From Bacillota bacterium (lineage in GTDB: Bacteria; Bacillota; Clostridia; Lachnospirales; Lachnospiraceae), in NCBI GenBank assembly GCA_023414875.1, contig JAEZMV010000021.1, positions 1 to 64,000 on the forward strand: 64,000 nt of DNA. The letters run 5' to 3'. The notes under the pieces were generated by a model, which saw only the letters and a program-made list of their open reading frames with translations, made no database searches and had not been told where the DNA came from. A program made the translations under genes and the position numbers. Of this stretch, positions 7,607 through 17,895 are shown piece by piece. The number at the start of each line of letters is the position of its first letter. Within the stretch, counting starts at the first letter, position 1.

Positions 7607-9293
7607 TTAATTTTGCCTCCGCATCTGCCATATTCTCACCTTTTACTCCGAAGTAGAATTTAATCTTTGGTTCTGTACCGGAGGGTCTTATTGCACACCA
7701 GGCATTATCATTTAGATCAAAGTAAAGAACATCAGATTTAGGTAGGCCCGTAGGGATAACTTCTCCTGTTTCTAGATCTGTAATAGTATCACCTTGGTAA
7801 TCCCTAACCTTAAGAACTTTATAGTCACCTGCGGTCTTGGGAGGATTCACACGATAGCTGTTCATAATCTCTTTTATTTTCTCCATACCCTCAATACCCT
7901 TCAAGGTTACAGATACTAAATCCTCTTTGAAGTAACCATATTTCTTGTAAATATTGTTCATCTGCTCATATAAGGATATGCCTTTGGTTTTATAGTATGC
8001 TGCTGCTTCACAAAGAGCCATAACAGCAACCACTGCATCCTTATCTCTGGAGTGAGTTCCTACCAGACACCCATAGCTTTCCTCATATCCGAATACAAAC
8101 TCATTGGAACCTGTTTGTTCAAATAGCTTAATCTGTTCTCCAATATATTTAAAACCGGTTAAAACTTCAATTAATTTTGCTCCATAATGCTCAGCGATAA
8201 GATCAGACAGATTTCCGGTTACGATTGTTTTGATTAAGGCTGCATTATTAGGAAGAATACCTTTCTCTGCTTTTTGTGAAAATTCGTATTCGGCAATTAA
8301 GGCTCCAGACATATTACCATTAAAGAGTACAAATTCACCCTTATTGTCTTTCACCATAATACCAAGACGGTCAGCATCCGGATCAGTAGCAAGAATAAGA
8401 TCTGCTCCTACCTCGTCGGCAAGCTTCTTAGCGAGAGTAAATACCTTGGGATCCTCCGGATTTGGATATCCAACTGTTGTAAATTCTGAATCCGGTAGCT
8501 CCTGTTCCGGTACCACAAATACCTGTTCAAACCCAAGTTCCTTTAAGATCCTTCTAACCGGAGCATTACCGGTTCCATTTAGGGGAGTATATACTATTTT
8601 TAATTTTTTTCCTTCATCACTGATTGGATTGATCACCAGTTTCTTCAATTCAGCGATATATTTATCATCAATTTCCTTACTAATGATTGTTAAAAGTCCT
8701 TTGCTAATAGCATCTTCCTTATTCATCGTTTTTGCTGCAGCAAAGTCTGTGATGGCATTTACTTCACCAATAATTTCAATGTCCTTCGGATAAGTAATCT
8801 GAGCGCCATCCTCCCAGTATACCTTATAACCATTATATTCAGCAGGATTGTGGCTTGCAGTGATTACGATACCTGCCGTACAGCCTAATTCTCTTACAGA
8901 ATAGGATAGCTCCGGAGTAGGTCTTAAAGTTTCAAATAAATACGCATGAATACCGTTAGCTGCTAAACATAGCGCGCTGTCTAAAGCAAATTCCGGAGAC
9001 ATTCTTCTGGAATCATATGCAATTGCAACTCCTTTATGCTCCCCTCCATGCTTTATAATCGTATTAGCAAGTCCTTGAGTGGCTCTTCTTACCGTATATA
9101 AATTCATTCGATTCACACCAGCACCTAGAATACCTCTTAAACCACCGGTACCGAATTCAAGATCCTTAAAGAATCTTTCTTTAATCTCACTGTCATTTCC
9201 TTTTAATGAAGAAAGTTCTGCTCTGGTTGCTTCGTCAAAGTATGGGTTAGTTAACCATTCTTCATATTTTTTTAAGTATTCCATACCCTTCAT
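7569..9293 (-). CDS. pgcA: Phosphoglucomutase/phosphomannomutase (phospho-sugar mutase)
   Basis: A 574-residue alpha-D-phosphohexomutase. All four signatures are visible: the phosphoserine loop TASHNPAEYNGYK (about residue 143), the metal-binding DPDADRLG (about 300), the sugar-binding GYEESYG (about 400), and the phosphate-binding RPSGTEPKIKFY near the C-terminus. It interconverts glucose-1-phosphate and glucose-6-phosphate (or the mannose equivalents), feeding glycogen, wall and exopolysaccharide precursors. The ATG at 9293 has AAAAGGATGG upstream; a second ATG three codons later is possible. A longer frame to 9362 lacks an SD. A sigma-A promoter sits at 9398-9426. The last codons form the first unit of a 42-bp tandem array, which extends the 3' UTR. 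Confidence 0.93.
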   Translation of the reverse strand: MKGMEYLKKYEEWLTNPYFDEATRAELSSLKGNDSEIKERFFKDLEFGTGGLRGILGAGVNRMNLYTVRRATQGLANTIIKHGGEHKGVAIAYDSRRMSPEFALDSALCLAANGIHAYLFETLRPTPELSYSVRELGCTAGIVITASHNPAEYNGYKVYWEDGAQITYPKDIEIIGEVNAITDFAAAKTMNKEDAISKGLLTIISKEIDDKYIAELKKLVINPISDEGKKLKIVYTPLNGTGNAPVRRILKELGFEQVFVVPEQELPDSEFTTVGYPNPEDPKVFTLAKKLADEVGADLILATDPDADRLGIMVKDNKGEFVLFNGNMSGALIAEYEFSQKAEKGILPNNAALIKTIVTGNLSDLIAEHYGAKLIEVLTGFKYIGEQIKLFEQTGSNEFVFGYEESYGCLVGTHSRDKDAVVAVMALCEAAAYYKTKGISLYEQMNNIYKKYGYFKEDLVSVTLKGIEGMEKIKEIMNSYRVNPPKTAGDYKVLKVRDYQGDTITDLETGEVIPTGLPKSDVLYFDLNDNAWCAIRPSGTEPKIKFYFGVKGENMADAEAKLSKLMKDDVFKVS

Positions 9294-9397
9294 TCCATCC
9301 TTTTCAAAACAAAATTTATTGTTTACTAGTAACAAGATACCCTCATTACTTATCAAAAACATACTATATTTTTAATTTATTCCAAAACGTCTATACC

Positions 9398-9426
9398 ATG
9401 ATACAATGCTTCTATTTGAATTGCAA
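9398..9426 (-). promoter_or_regulatory. Sigma-A promoter of the phosphoglucomutase gene
   Basis: On the minus strand TTGCAA (9421-9426) and TATCAT (9398-9403) are separated by exactly 17 nt. Transcription would start near 9391, about 97 nt before the start codon. Confidence 0.65.
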
Positions 9427-9599
9427 TCATTTTTTTGTATAAAATTCATTATTTCTATTAATCTACTTTATTATTTATAGTGGTATAATTTGTTTATAGA
9501 TTAAACAAATTTTAAGAATTTGTACTCACTTTTTATGTCGGATCAGGTCTATTCAATCTTATAAAAATCTTATATTTATACGCTATTATGGTATATTTA

Positions 9600-9719
9600 T
9601 TATCTGTTTTCACTCTTAGCATACACGATGGCACTGAGCATCTCAAATAATCCGGGAAGAAGCTCGTAATGAACTTCCAATATGATTTCTTTAGCACAAA
9701 AGAAAGCTGTTAACCTTGT
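9600..9719 (-). other. Possible decayed coding fragment downstream of rpoC
   Basis: A stop-to-stop frame of 39 residues reads like real protein (AKEIILEVHYELLPGLFEML, then SAIVYAKSENR and stop) but has no start codon with an SD. It lies beyond the rpoC terminator. It may be the tail of a deleted gene. I do not recognise the family. The rest of the 9427-9729 stretch is AT-rich with no other feature I can see. Confidence 0.25.
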
Positions 9720-9729
9720 TCATAATAAT

Positions 9730-9770
9730 ACCGCATCGTAGCTGCAAAGCTTCTATCGCTACGATGCGGT
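9730..9770 (-). terminator. Terminator of rpoBC
   Basis: ACCGCATCGTAGC (9730-9742) pairs perfectly over 13 bp with GCTACGATGCGGT (9758-9770), with a 15-nt loop. On the minus strand the stem is followed by TATTATTATG. It lies 56 bp beyond the rpoC stop codon. Confidence 0.85.
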
Positions 9771-9826
9771 AATTTAATTTTGTTTATGATTTAGTGATTC
9801 TTTATTTTACGCTGCTGTTGTTTTGA

Positions 9827-12800
9827 TTAAAGTCCGTCACTGTAGTCGTCTTCTGATATGCCTTTAAGGTTAAACTCTGTCTCGGTCCAATCACCATCAT
9901 TATGAGAATTCTCTCCGTAATTTACATGAGCGTCATCGACACCTGGGATTGCATCTTCTCTCTGCAGATCATCTTCCTCTTTCGCATATTTATCTTCATC
10001 ATAAACAATTTCAGCGATTCCATCTTCCGGCTCATAGAAGTCTTCTTCTTCGAAATCCTCATCTAAAAACTCTTCATCATTAAAACTATCTTCCGAGTAT
10101 TCGAAACTTCCAAACTCATCAAGGTAGCTTCCGTCTCCTTCAAGCTCCTCGGATAACATATACTCCTCCGGAGTATCGGTATCCAGCTTAACTGAACGAT
10201 ATCTCTTCATACCAGTTCCGGCAGGAATGAGCTTACCTATGATAACATTTTCTTTCAAACCGATTAATGGATCGACCTTACCCTTAATTGCTGCTTCTGT
10301 CAGAACCTTTGTGGTTTCCTGGAAGGAAGCTGCAGATAAGAAGGAATTTGTTGCAAGAGATGCTTTTGTAATACCAAGCATTACCTGCTTACCATCAGCG
10401 GGCTCTAAGCCTTCTTTTATCAATCTTTCGTTTTCGTCCTCATACTCCAGGATATCTATTAAGGTACCTGGTAAGAAGTTGGTATCACCATTTGTTTCAA
10501 TACGTATCTTCTTCAGCATCTGACGTACGATAACCTCAATATGCTTATCGTTTATTTCAACACCTTGCAAACGGTAAACTCTCTGAACTTCCTGGATCAT
10601 ATAATCCTGAACAGCACGGATACCCTTGATTTTTAAGATGTCATGAGGATTTACGCTACCTTCTGTCAGCTCGTCGCCGGCTTCCAGTATATCACCATCC
10701 ATAACTTTTATTCTGGATCCGTAAGGTATTAAATATGCCTTGGATTCCATGGTATCATTATTTGTAATAATTACTTCACGCTTCTTCTTCGTATCCTTAA
10801 TGGTTACCACGCCACCGAACTCTGCAATGATTGCAAGTCCCTTCGGTTTTCTAGCCTCAAAAAGCTCTTCAACACGAGGAAGACCTTGTGTAATATCATC
10901 ACCCGCAACACCACCGGTATGGAAGGTACGCATGGTAAGCTGTGTACCGGGCTCACCAATTGATTGAGCGGCTATAATACCTACCGCTTCACCTACCTGA
11001 ACTGCTTCGCCAGTTGCCATGTTTGCTCCATAACATTTTGCGCAAACCCCGATATGTGATTTACAGGATAATATATTACGAATTTTAACTTTATCAACAC
11101 CGGTTGCCATAACTCTAGCTGCACGCTTCGGTGTTATCATATGATTTGCTTTAACAATCATGTTACCGTCAGCATCGTAGATAGTTTCACAGGAATATCT
11201 ACCTGTGATTCTCTCCTCTAAGCTTTCAATAACTTCCTTACCATCAGTAAAGGCTTTAATCCACATACCAGGAATTTCATGGCCTTCACAGCAGTCAACC
11301 TCACGAATGATTAAATCCTGTGATACGTCTACCAGACGTCGAGTTAAATATCCGGAGTCAGCTGTACGTAACGCAGTATCAGAAAGACCTTTACGAGCAC
11401 CATGCGCGGAGATAAAGTACTCCAATACGTCTAGACCTTCACGTAGGTTGGACTTAATCGGTAATTCGATCGTTCTACCAGAGGTATCCGCCATCAAACC
11501 ACGCATACCGGCAAGCTGCTTAATCTGCTTATCGGAACCACGGGCACCGGAGTCGGACATCATCTTAATATTATTAAATTTATCAAGACCATTTAACAGT
11601 GTGTCGGTAAGAATCTTATCTGCTTCTTTCCAGGTCTCAATAACGGTACTGTATCTTTCATCTTCGGTCATTCTACCACGTCTGTATTCCTTAGCAATAC
11701 TTTCAATGGTTGCTTCTGCATCGGCAATAATCTTCTTCTTCTCTTCCGGTACTTTCATATCGGAGATAGATACCGTCATTGCCGCGCGTGTAGAATATTT
11801 ATAGCCTAATGATTTAACAGCATCGAGAATTTCAGCTGTCTTTGTTGCCCCATGGATATTGATACATTTCTCCAATATAGGTTTTAACTGCTTCTTACCA
11901 ACCAGGAAATTAATCTCTAGCTTTAGGAAATTATCCTCGATAGTACGATCCACAAAGCCTAAATCCTGTGGAATAATCTCATTGAAAATGAAACGTCCTA
12001 AGGTTGATTCAACCGATCTGATTTCTTCTACACCATCATTATTGATACCTTTTCTTCTTACTCTAATCATTTCATGAAGAAGTATAGCACCATTCTCATA
12101 GGCAAGAATTGCTTCGTTTAAGCTCTTGAAATTGTGGCGGATGCCGCCTTCCATTTCTCGTTCAATGGTCAGGTAGTAGATACCAAGGACCATATCCTGT
12201 GAAGGAACAGTTACCGGAGCTCCATCAGAGGGTTTCAACAAGTTATTAGGAGAAAGCAGTAAGAAACGACATTCTGCCTGTGCTTCAACGGACAGAGGTA
12301 AATGCACCGCCATCTGGTCACCATCGAAGTCAGCATTGTAAGCGGTACATACTAATGGATGCAGCTTAATTGCTTTACCTTCTACCAGTACCGGTTCAAA
12401 TGCTTGAATACCAAGTCTATGAAGTGTTGGGGCACGGTTAAGCATAACCGGATGCTCTTTGATAACCTCCTCGAGCACATCCCATACCTCGGTCTGAAGT
12501 CTTTCTACCATTTTCTTAGCAGATTTAATATTGTGAGCGGTACCTCTAGATACCAATTCTTTCATTACAAACGGTTTGAACAACTCGATTGCCATTTCCT
12601 TAGGAAGACCACACTGATAAAGCTTTAGCTCAGGTCCTACAACGATAACGGAACGTCCAGAGTAGTCAACACGTTTACCAAGTAAGTTCTGACGGAAACG
12701 TCCTTGCTTACCCTTTAACATATCAGAAAGAGATTTGAGCGCACGGTTACCAGGGCCGGTTACCGGTCTTCCTCTTCTTCCATTATCAATTAAAGCATCT

Positions 12801-13696
12801 ACTGCTTCCTGAAGCATTCTTTTTTCATTACGAACGATAATGTCAGGTGCTCCAAGCTCCAGAAGTCTCTTTAAACGGTTATTACGGTTGATAATTCTAC
12901 GGTATAAATCGTTCATATCAGAGGTAGCAAAACGTCCACCATCTAATTGAACCATAGGTCTCAGATCCGGAGGAATTACCGGAATAACAGATAGGATCAT
13001 CCAATCCGGTTGATTACCGGACTCTCTAAAGGCTTCCACTACCTCAAGTCGTTTGATTATTCTCGCACGCTTTTGTCCGGTAGAATCTTTAAGGCCTCTC
13101 TTTAATTCTTTTGATTCCTTTTCCAAATCAATTGCTTGTAATAATTCCTGGATTGCCTCAGCACCCATTCCAAGACGGAAGCTGTTATATCCATATTTTT
13201 CAATTGCTTCCTGTCTTTCTTTTTCATTCAATACCTGTTTATATTGAAGATCAGTCGTACCCTTATCAAGTACGATGTAAGAAGCAAAGTATAATACTTT
13301 TTCAAGTGTTCTTGGTGAAAGGTCAAGGATCAGACCCATACGGCTGGGGATTCCCTTGAAGTACCAAATATGGGAAACCGGTGCTGCCAGCTCAATATGA
13401 CCCATTCTCTCACGACGTACGCTTGCTTTGGTAACTTCTACTCCACAACGATCACATACGACGCCTTTATATCTAATCTTTTTATATTTACCACAATGGC
13501 ATTCCCAGTCCTTGCTAGGTCCGAAGATTCTCTCACAGAATAAACCATCTTTTTCTGGCTTGAGTGTTCTATAATTTATCGTCTCCGGCTTTCTAACTTC
13601 TCCCTTTGACCATTCTCTGATTTTTTCAGGTGAAGCTAAACCAATTTTAATTGCGTCATAGGTTATCTCTTGAATATTACTCATCATTTCAGACAT
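9827..13696 (-). CDS. rpoC: RNA polymerase beta' subunit, with an acidic C-terminal extension
   Basis: At 1289 residues this is a full-length beta' subunit of core RNA polymerase. It has the N-terminal zinc finger (CHCGKYKK...CDRCG, about residues 66-84), the catalytic NADFDGDQM loop (about 450) that holds the active-site magnesium, and the second zinc site with cysteines in CCEGHEIP and CKSHIGVCAKCYG. The last roughly 100 residues are an acidic tail (DEEFLDEDFEEEDFYEPEDG and further Asp/Glu runs); many Firmicute beta' proteins end near residue 1200 without it. The start at 13696 has GGGAG upstream; the ATG pair four codons later is also possible. It follows rpoB after 112 bp and ends at a strong terminator. 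Confidence 0.98.
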   Translation of the reverse strand: MSEMMSNIQEITYDAIKIGLASPEKIREWSKGEVRKPETINYRTLKPEKDGLFCERIFGPSKDWECHCGKYKKIRYKGVVCDRCGVEVTKASVRRERMGHIELAAPVSHIWYFKGIPSRMGLILDLSPRTLEKVLYFASYIVLDKGTTDLQYKQVLNEKERQEAIEKYGYNSFRLGMGAEAIQELLQAIDLEKESKELKRGLKDSTGQKRARIIKRLEVVEAFRESGNQPDWMILSVIPVIPPDLRPMVQLDGGRFATSDMNDLYRRIINRNNRLKRLLELGAPDIIVRNEKRMLQEAVDALIDNGRRGRPVTGPGNRALKSLSDMLKGKQGRFRQNLLGKRVDYSGRSVIVVGPELKLYQCGLPKEMAIELFKPFVMKELVSRGTAHNIKSAKKMVERLQTEVWDVLEEVIKEHPVMLNRAPTLHRLGIQAFEPVLVEGKAIKLHPLVCTAYNADFDGDQMAVHLPLSVEAQAECRFLLLSPNNLLKPSDGAPVTVPSQDMVLGIYYLTIEREMEGGIRHNFKSLNEAILAYENGAILLHEMIRVRRKGINNDGVEEIRSVESTLGRFIFNEIIPQDLGFVDRTIEDNFLKLEINFLVGKKQLKPILEKCINIHGATKTAEILDAVKSLGYKYSTRAAMTVSISDMKVPEEKKKIIADAEATIESIAKEYRRGRMTEDERYSTVIETWKEADKILTDTLLNGLDKFNNIKMMSDSGARGSDKQIKQLAGMRGLMADTSGRTIELPIKSNLREGLDVLEYFISAHGARKGLSDTALRTADSGYLTRRLVDVSQDLIIREVDCCEGHEIPGMWIKAFTDGKEVIESLEERITGRYSCETIYDADGNMIVKANHMITPKRAARVMATGVDKVKIRNILSCKSHIGVCAKCYGANMATGEAVQVGEAVGIIAAQSIGEPGTQLTMRTFHTGGVAGDDITQGLPRVEELFEARKPKGLAIIAEFGGVVTIKDTKKKREVIITNNDTMESKAYLIPYGSRIKVMDGDILEAGDELTEGSVNPHDILKIKGIRAVQDYMIQEVQRVYRLQGVEINDKHIEVIVRQMLKKIRIETNGDTNFLPGTLIDILEYEDENERLIKEGLEPADGKQVMLGITKASLATNSFLSAASFQETTKVLTEAAIKGKVDPLIGLKENVIIGKLIPAGTGMKRYRSVKLDTDTPEEYMLSEELEGDGSYLDEFGSFEYSEDSFNDEEFLDEDFEEEDFYEPEDGIAEIVYDEDKYAKEEDDLQREDAIPGVDDAHVNYGENSHNDGDWTETEFNLKGISEDDYSDGL

Positions 13697-13808
13697 CCTT
13701 TGGCTCTCCCTTCGTTCTATGCAGTATAATGAATATTATTGATGTACTGGTTAAAGACCCGACCAAGAGGTTTTCATCTCTTAGCCATCTGGCACTATGG
13801 AACTTCAA

Positions 13809-16800
13809 TTAAGATAAAAACTCATCTTCTTCGATCGGTTCCTCGTCTTCATCTTCTACATAAACTCCTTCTTCCAGTATATCTTCCGATTCATCTTCAT
13901 AAATATCGTAGATATCCGAGTCGATATCTTCCACATTTCCTTGGGTGAAACCGGCTTCTTCATAGCCCTCATCATATCTGAAATTGTTATCACCTTCAAT
14001 TAAAGGAGTCAGGTCAGCGTCACCAAAATCAATGCTTTCTGTCATCTTCACCTCGTTACCGTTCTCATCAAGAACTGTAACATCCAGTGCTAGGGATTGA
14101 AGCTCCTTTAAGAGAACCTTGAAGGATTCCGGTATACCGGGTTCTGAGATATTCTCTCCCTTAATAATAGCTTCATAAGTCTTTACACGCCCGGTAACAT
14201 CATCGGATTTTACGGTAAGGATCTCTTGAAGAATGTATGCTGCACCATAAGCTTCCAGTGCCCAAACCTCCATCTCACCGAATCTCTGTCCACCGAATTG
14301 TGCCTTACCACCTAATGGCTGTTGTGTTACTAAAGAGTAAGGACCTGTGGAACGTGCATGAATCTTATCATCAACCAAGTGGTGAAGCTTCAGATAATGC
14401 ATGAAACCGACCGTTACAGAACCATCAAAATATTCACCGGTTCTACCGTCACGAAGTCTTACCTTACCATCACGGTTAATCGGTACGCCCTTCCAATCCT
14501 CTCTATGTTCAGGATGTTTCTTTAAATAATCCATAAAATCAGGATCAAGGCTATCTTTATATTTTGCATCAAATTCTTCCCAGGAGGTATTAGCAAAATC
14601 ATTTGCTATTTCTAACGTATCCATAATATCATACTCATCTGCTCCATCAAATACAGGAGTAGATATGTCAATACCAAGCACCTTAGATGCTAAGGATAAA
14701 TGAATTTCAAGTACCTGTCCGATGTTCATACGGGAAGGAACACCCAGCGGGTTAAGCACGATATCAAGCGCTCTACCGTTCGGTAAGAATGGCATATCCT
14801 CTACCGGTAATACTCGGGAAACAACACCCTTGTTACCATGACGTCCAGCCATCTTATCACCAACCTGGATTTTTCTCTTCTGAGCGATATAAACACGTAC
14901 CGTCTGATTAACACCGGGTGATAAGTCATCTCCGTTTTCTCTTGTAAATACTTTCGCATCTACTATAATTCCATATTCACCATGAGGAACACGAAGTGAG
15001 GTATCCCTTACTTCTCTTGCTTTCTCACCAAAAATTGCTCTAAGGAGTCTCTCTTCCGCAGTCAGCTCTGTCTCACCCTTAGGTGTAACCTTACCAACCA
15101 AGATATCTCCTGCACGAACCTCAGCACCGATACGAATAATACCTCTTTCATCAAGGTCTTTTAACGCATCATCTCCGACACCGGGAACATCTCTTGTGAT
15201 TTCTTCCGGTCCGAGCTTGGTATCTCTGGATTCTGCTTCGTATTCTTCTATATGCACAGACGTATATACGTCTTCTTGTACTAAACGCTCACTTAATAAT
15301 ACCGCATCCTCGTAGTTATAACCTTCCCAGGTCATAAATCCAATCAAAGGATTCTTTCCAAGAGCTAATTCTCCCTTTGCTGTAGAAGGACCATCTGCTA
15401 TTACCTGACCGGCAGATATTTTTTCACCACGGAATACGATCGGTCTCTGGTTGATACAGGTTCCCTGATTACTCTTAGAGAATTTAATCATTCGGTAGGA
15501 GGTTTTAGTATTATCATCATTTTTAATTACAACTTCTTTAGCGGTAACACGATCTACTACACCGGACTTCTTAGCCACAACGCAAACACCGGAGTCAATA
15601 GCAGCCTTAGCTTCAATACCGGTTCCTACAACAGGAGCTTCTGTTAATAATAACGGAACTGCCTGACGTTGCATGTTCGCACCCATGAGGGCACGGTTCG
15701 CATCGTCGTTCTCCAAGAAAGGTATGAGTGCCGTAGCAACAGAGAATACCATCTTTGGTGATACGTCCATTAAATCAATCTTGTGCTTCTCATATTGGGA
15801 AGTCTCTTCTTTATGACGACCGGAAATACTGTTACCGATAAAGTAACCATCACTATCTAATTCCTCATTTGCCTGAGCAACGATATATTTGTCCTCTTCA
15901 TCAGCAGTCAAATAAACAACATCGTCAATAACCTTTGGATTCATCGGATCAGTCTTATCCACTTTACGATAAGGCGCCTCAATAAAGCCATATTCGTTTA
16001 TTCTCGCATAGGTTGCAAGCGAGTTAATTAAACCGATGTTAGGACCTTCGGGGGTCTCAATCGGACACATTCTTCCGTAATGGGAATAGTGAACGTCACG
16101 AACCTCGAAACCGGCTCTATCACGGGACAAACCACCGGGTCCCAAAGCGGACAGACGTCTCTTATGGGTTAACTCACCCAGAGGATTGTGTTGATCCATA
16201 AACTGGGACAGCTGAGAACTTCCGAAGAACTCCTTAACTGCTGCAGTAACCGGCTTAATATTAATCAGGGATTGTGGGCTGATACCCTCAAGATCTTGAG
16301 TGGTCATTCTTTCTCTTACAACACGTTCCATTCTGGATAAACCGATACGGTACTGGTTTTGCAATAATTCACCAACCGCTCTGATTCTTCTGTTACCCAA
16401 ATGGTCAATATCATCTGAATTTCCAATTCCATATTCCAGATGAATGTTATAGTTAATTGATGCAATGATATCTTCCTTGGTAATATGTTTCGGAATCAAT
16501 TCATTAATGTTCTTCTTAATTGCTTCCTTTATTTCTTCTATATCTGTCTTATCTGCTAATATTTTCTTTAACACAGGATAGTAAACTTCCTCTGTTACAC
16601 CAAGTTCCTTCTTATCAACATCTACATAATAAGAGATATCAACCATCATATTTGATAAGATCTTAACATTACGCTCTTCCGCTTGTACCATAACTGACGG
16701 CACTGCAGCGTTCTGAATCTGTCTAGCCAATTTGTCATCTACCTGAGTTCCAGCCTTAGCAATCAATTCTCCTGTTGATAAATCAACAACATTCTCACTA

Positions 16801-17699
16801 AGAACAAAACCAACGATTCTATTACGGAATGCCAGTTTCTTATTGAATTTATATCTACCTACCTTAGCAAGATCATATCTTCTAGCATCAAAAAACATAC
16901 TGTTTAATAATCCTTCTGCGTTTTCAACCGCTAAAGGCTCGCCCGGGCGAAGTTTTTTGTAAAGCTCAAGTAAACCGTCCTGATAACTACCGGTCGGGTC
17001 CTTAGCAGTACTTGGGTCTTTAGCCAAGCTGGCAAGAATTTTGGATTCCTCACCAAATAACTGCTTAATCTCTTCATTCGTTCCGTAGCCCAGTGCTCTT
17101 ACAAAGGTAGTAATCGGAACCTTTCTGTTTCGGTCAACACGCACGTAAAATACATCGTTGGAATCTGTTTCATACTCCAACCATGCACCTCTGTTCGGTA
17201 TTACTGTAGAAGAGAATAATCTCTTACCAATTTTATCATGATCTATCGCATAATATATACCGGGGGAACGTACCAGCTGGCTTACAATAACTCTCTCCGC
17301 ACCATTAATAACAAAGGTACCGGTTGCAGTCATTAAAGGTAAATCTCCCATGAAGATATCGTGCTCATTGATTTCATTATTTTCTTTATTATGAAGTCTT
17401 ACTTTAACCTTCAAAGGAGCTGCATAAGTTGCATCTCTTTCCTTGCATTCTTCTATCGTGTATTTAATGTCATCCTCACATAACGTGAAATCTACAAACT
17501 CTAAGCTCAAATGTCCACTATAATCTGCTATCGGAGAAATATCATCAAATACTTCTTTGAGTCCCTCATCTAAAAACCACTGATAGGAATCCTTCTGTAC
17601 TTCAATGAGATTAGGCATCTCTAGAACTTCCTTCTGTTTGGAGTAACTCATTCTAACGTTATTACCAACTTTAATTGGATGCATTCTGTTCTTGTCCAT
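13809..17699 (-). CDS. rpoB: RNA polymerase beta subunit, with an acidic C-terminal extension
   Basis: A 1296-residue beta subunit. The rifampicin-binding cluster is intact and wild-type in appearance (SSQLSQFMDQHNPLGELTHK, then RRLSALGPGG), so it gives no sign of rifampicin resistance. Downstream conserved blocks include the GDKMAGRHGNKGVVS lysine/histidine region and the C-terminal KAQFGGQRFGEMEVWALEAYGA clamp segment (quoted here as KAQFGGQRFGEM and EVWALEAYGA). The final roughly 85 residues are Asp/Glu-rich (DIYDIYEDESEDILEEG and more), like the rpoC tail. I start at the ATG at 17699, 9 nt after AGGGGTG; the in-frame GTG four codons earlier is part of that SD. It has its own promoter at 17832-17860. 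Confidence 0.98.
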   Translation of the reverse strand: MDKNRMHPIKVGNNVRMSYSKQKEVLEMPNLIEVQKDSYQWFLDEGLKEVFDDISPIADYSGHLSLEFVDFTLCEDDIKYTIEECKERDATYAAPLKVKVRLHNKENNEINEHDIFMGDLPLMTATGTFVINGAERVIVSQLVRSPGIYYAIDHDKIGKRLFSSTVIPNRGAWLEYETDSNDVFYVRVDRNRKVPITTFVRALGYGTNEEIKQLFGEESKILASLAKDPSTAKDPTGSYQDGLLELYKKLRPGEPLAVENAEGLLNSMFFDARRYDLAKVGRYKFNKKLAFRNRIVGFVLSENVVDLSTGELIAKAGTQVDDKLARQIQNAAVPSVMVQAEERNVKILSNMMVDISYYVDVDKKELGVTEEVYYPVLKKILADKTDIEEIKEAIKKNINELIPKHITKEDIIASINYNIHLEYGIGNSDDIDHLGNRRIRAVGELLQNQYRIGLSRMERVVRERMTTQDLEGISPQSLINIKPVTAAVKEFFGSSQLSQFMDQHNPLGELTHKRRLSALGPGGLSRDRAGFEVRDVHYSHYGRMCPIETPEGPNIGLINSLATYARINEYGFIEAPYRKVDKTDPMNPKVIDDVVYLTADEEDKYIVAQANEELDSDGYFIGNSISGRHKEETSQYEKHKIDLMDVSPKMVFSVATALIPFLENDDANRALMGANMQRQAVPLLLTEAPVVGTGIEAKAAIDSGVCVVAKKSGVVDRVTAKEVVIKNDDNTKTSYRMIKFSKSNQGTCINQRPIVFRGEKISAGQVIADGPSTAKGELALGKNPLIGFMTWEGYNYEDAVLLSERLVQEDVYTSVHIEEYEAESRDTKLGPEEITRDVPGVGDDALKDLDERGIIRIGAEVRAGDILVGKVTPKGETELTAEERLLRAIFGEKAREVRDTSLRVPHGEYGIIVDAKVFTRENGDDLSPGVNQTVRVYIAQKRKIQVGDKMAGRHGNKGVVSRVLPVEDMPFLPNGRALDIVLNPLGVPSRMNIGQVLEIHLSLASKVLGIDISTPVFDGADEYDIMDTLEIANDFANTSWEEFDAKYKDSLDPDFMDYLKKHPEHREDWKGVPINRDGKVRLRDGRTGEYFDGSVTVGFMHYLKLHHLVDDKIHARSTGPYSLVTQQPLGGKAQFGGQRFGEMEVWALEAYGAAYILQEILTVKSDDVTGRVKTYEAIIKGENISEPGIPESFKVLLKELQSLALDVTVLDENGNEVKMTESIDFGDADLTPLIEGDNNFRYDEGYEEAGFTQGNVEDIDSDIYDIYEDESEDILEEGVYVEDEDEEPIEEDEFLS

Positions 17700-17831
17700 T
17701 GACGTTTTCACCCCTTGAATTTAATAAGTATAACATTGCATATTCTGCATAAAAAAACTTCTTTTCAATTTGTAACATATATGCTATAATATAAGTAATT
17801 AGGCATATAGCACCACAATAGTGCATCTTTC

Positions 17832-17860
17832 ATACTATCACACTTTTTTTCAACTGTCAA
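17832..17860 (-). promoter_or_regulatory. Sigma-A promoter driving rpoBC
   Basis: On the minus strand TTGACA (17855-17860, perfect) is followed after 17 nt by TAGTAT (17832-17837). Transcription would begin near 17825, giving a leader of about 126 nt with small hairpins (GCAC/GTGC; TATATGC/GCATATA). This promoter lies downstream of the rplL terminator and of the repeat array, so rpoBC can be expressed apart from rplJL. Confidence 0.75.
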
Positions 17861-17895
17861 CGTTAATTTGTTGATTTTTTTATTTTATACAAACA

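Noticed and set aside
10227..13359. Plus-strand ORFs of 64-199 codons opposite rpoC
   Set aside because: Antisense shadows of a highly conserved gene; no SD and no recognisable families.
16150..16290. Rifampicin-resistance substitution in rpoB
   Set aside because: The Asp, His and Ser positions of the classical resistance cluster are wild-type.
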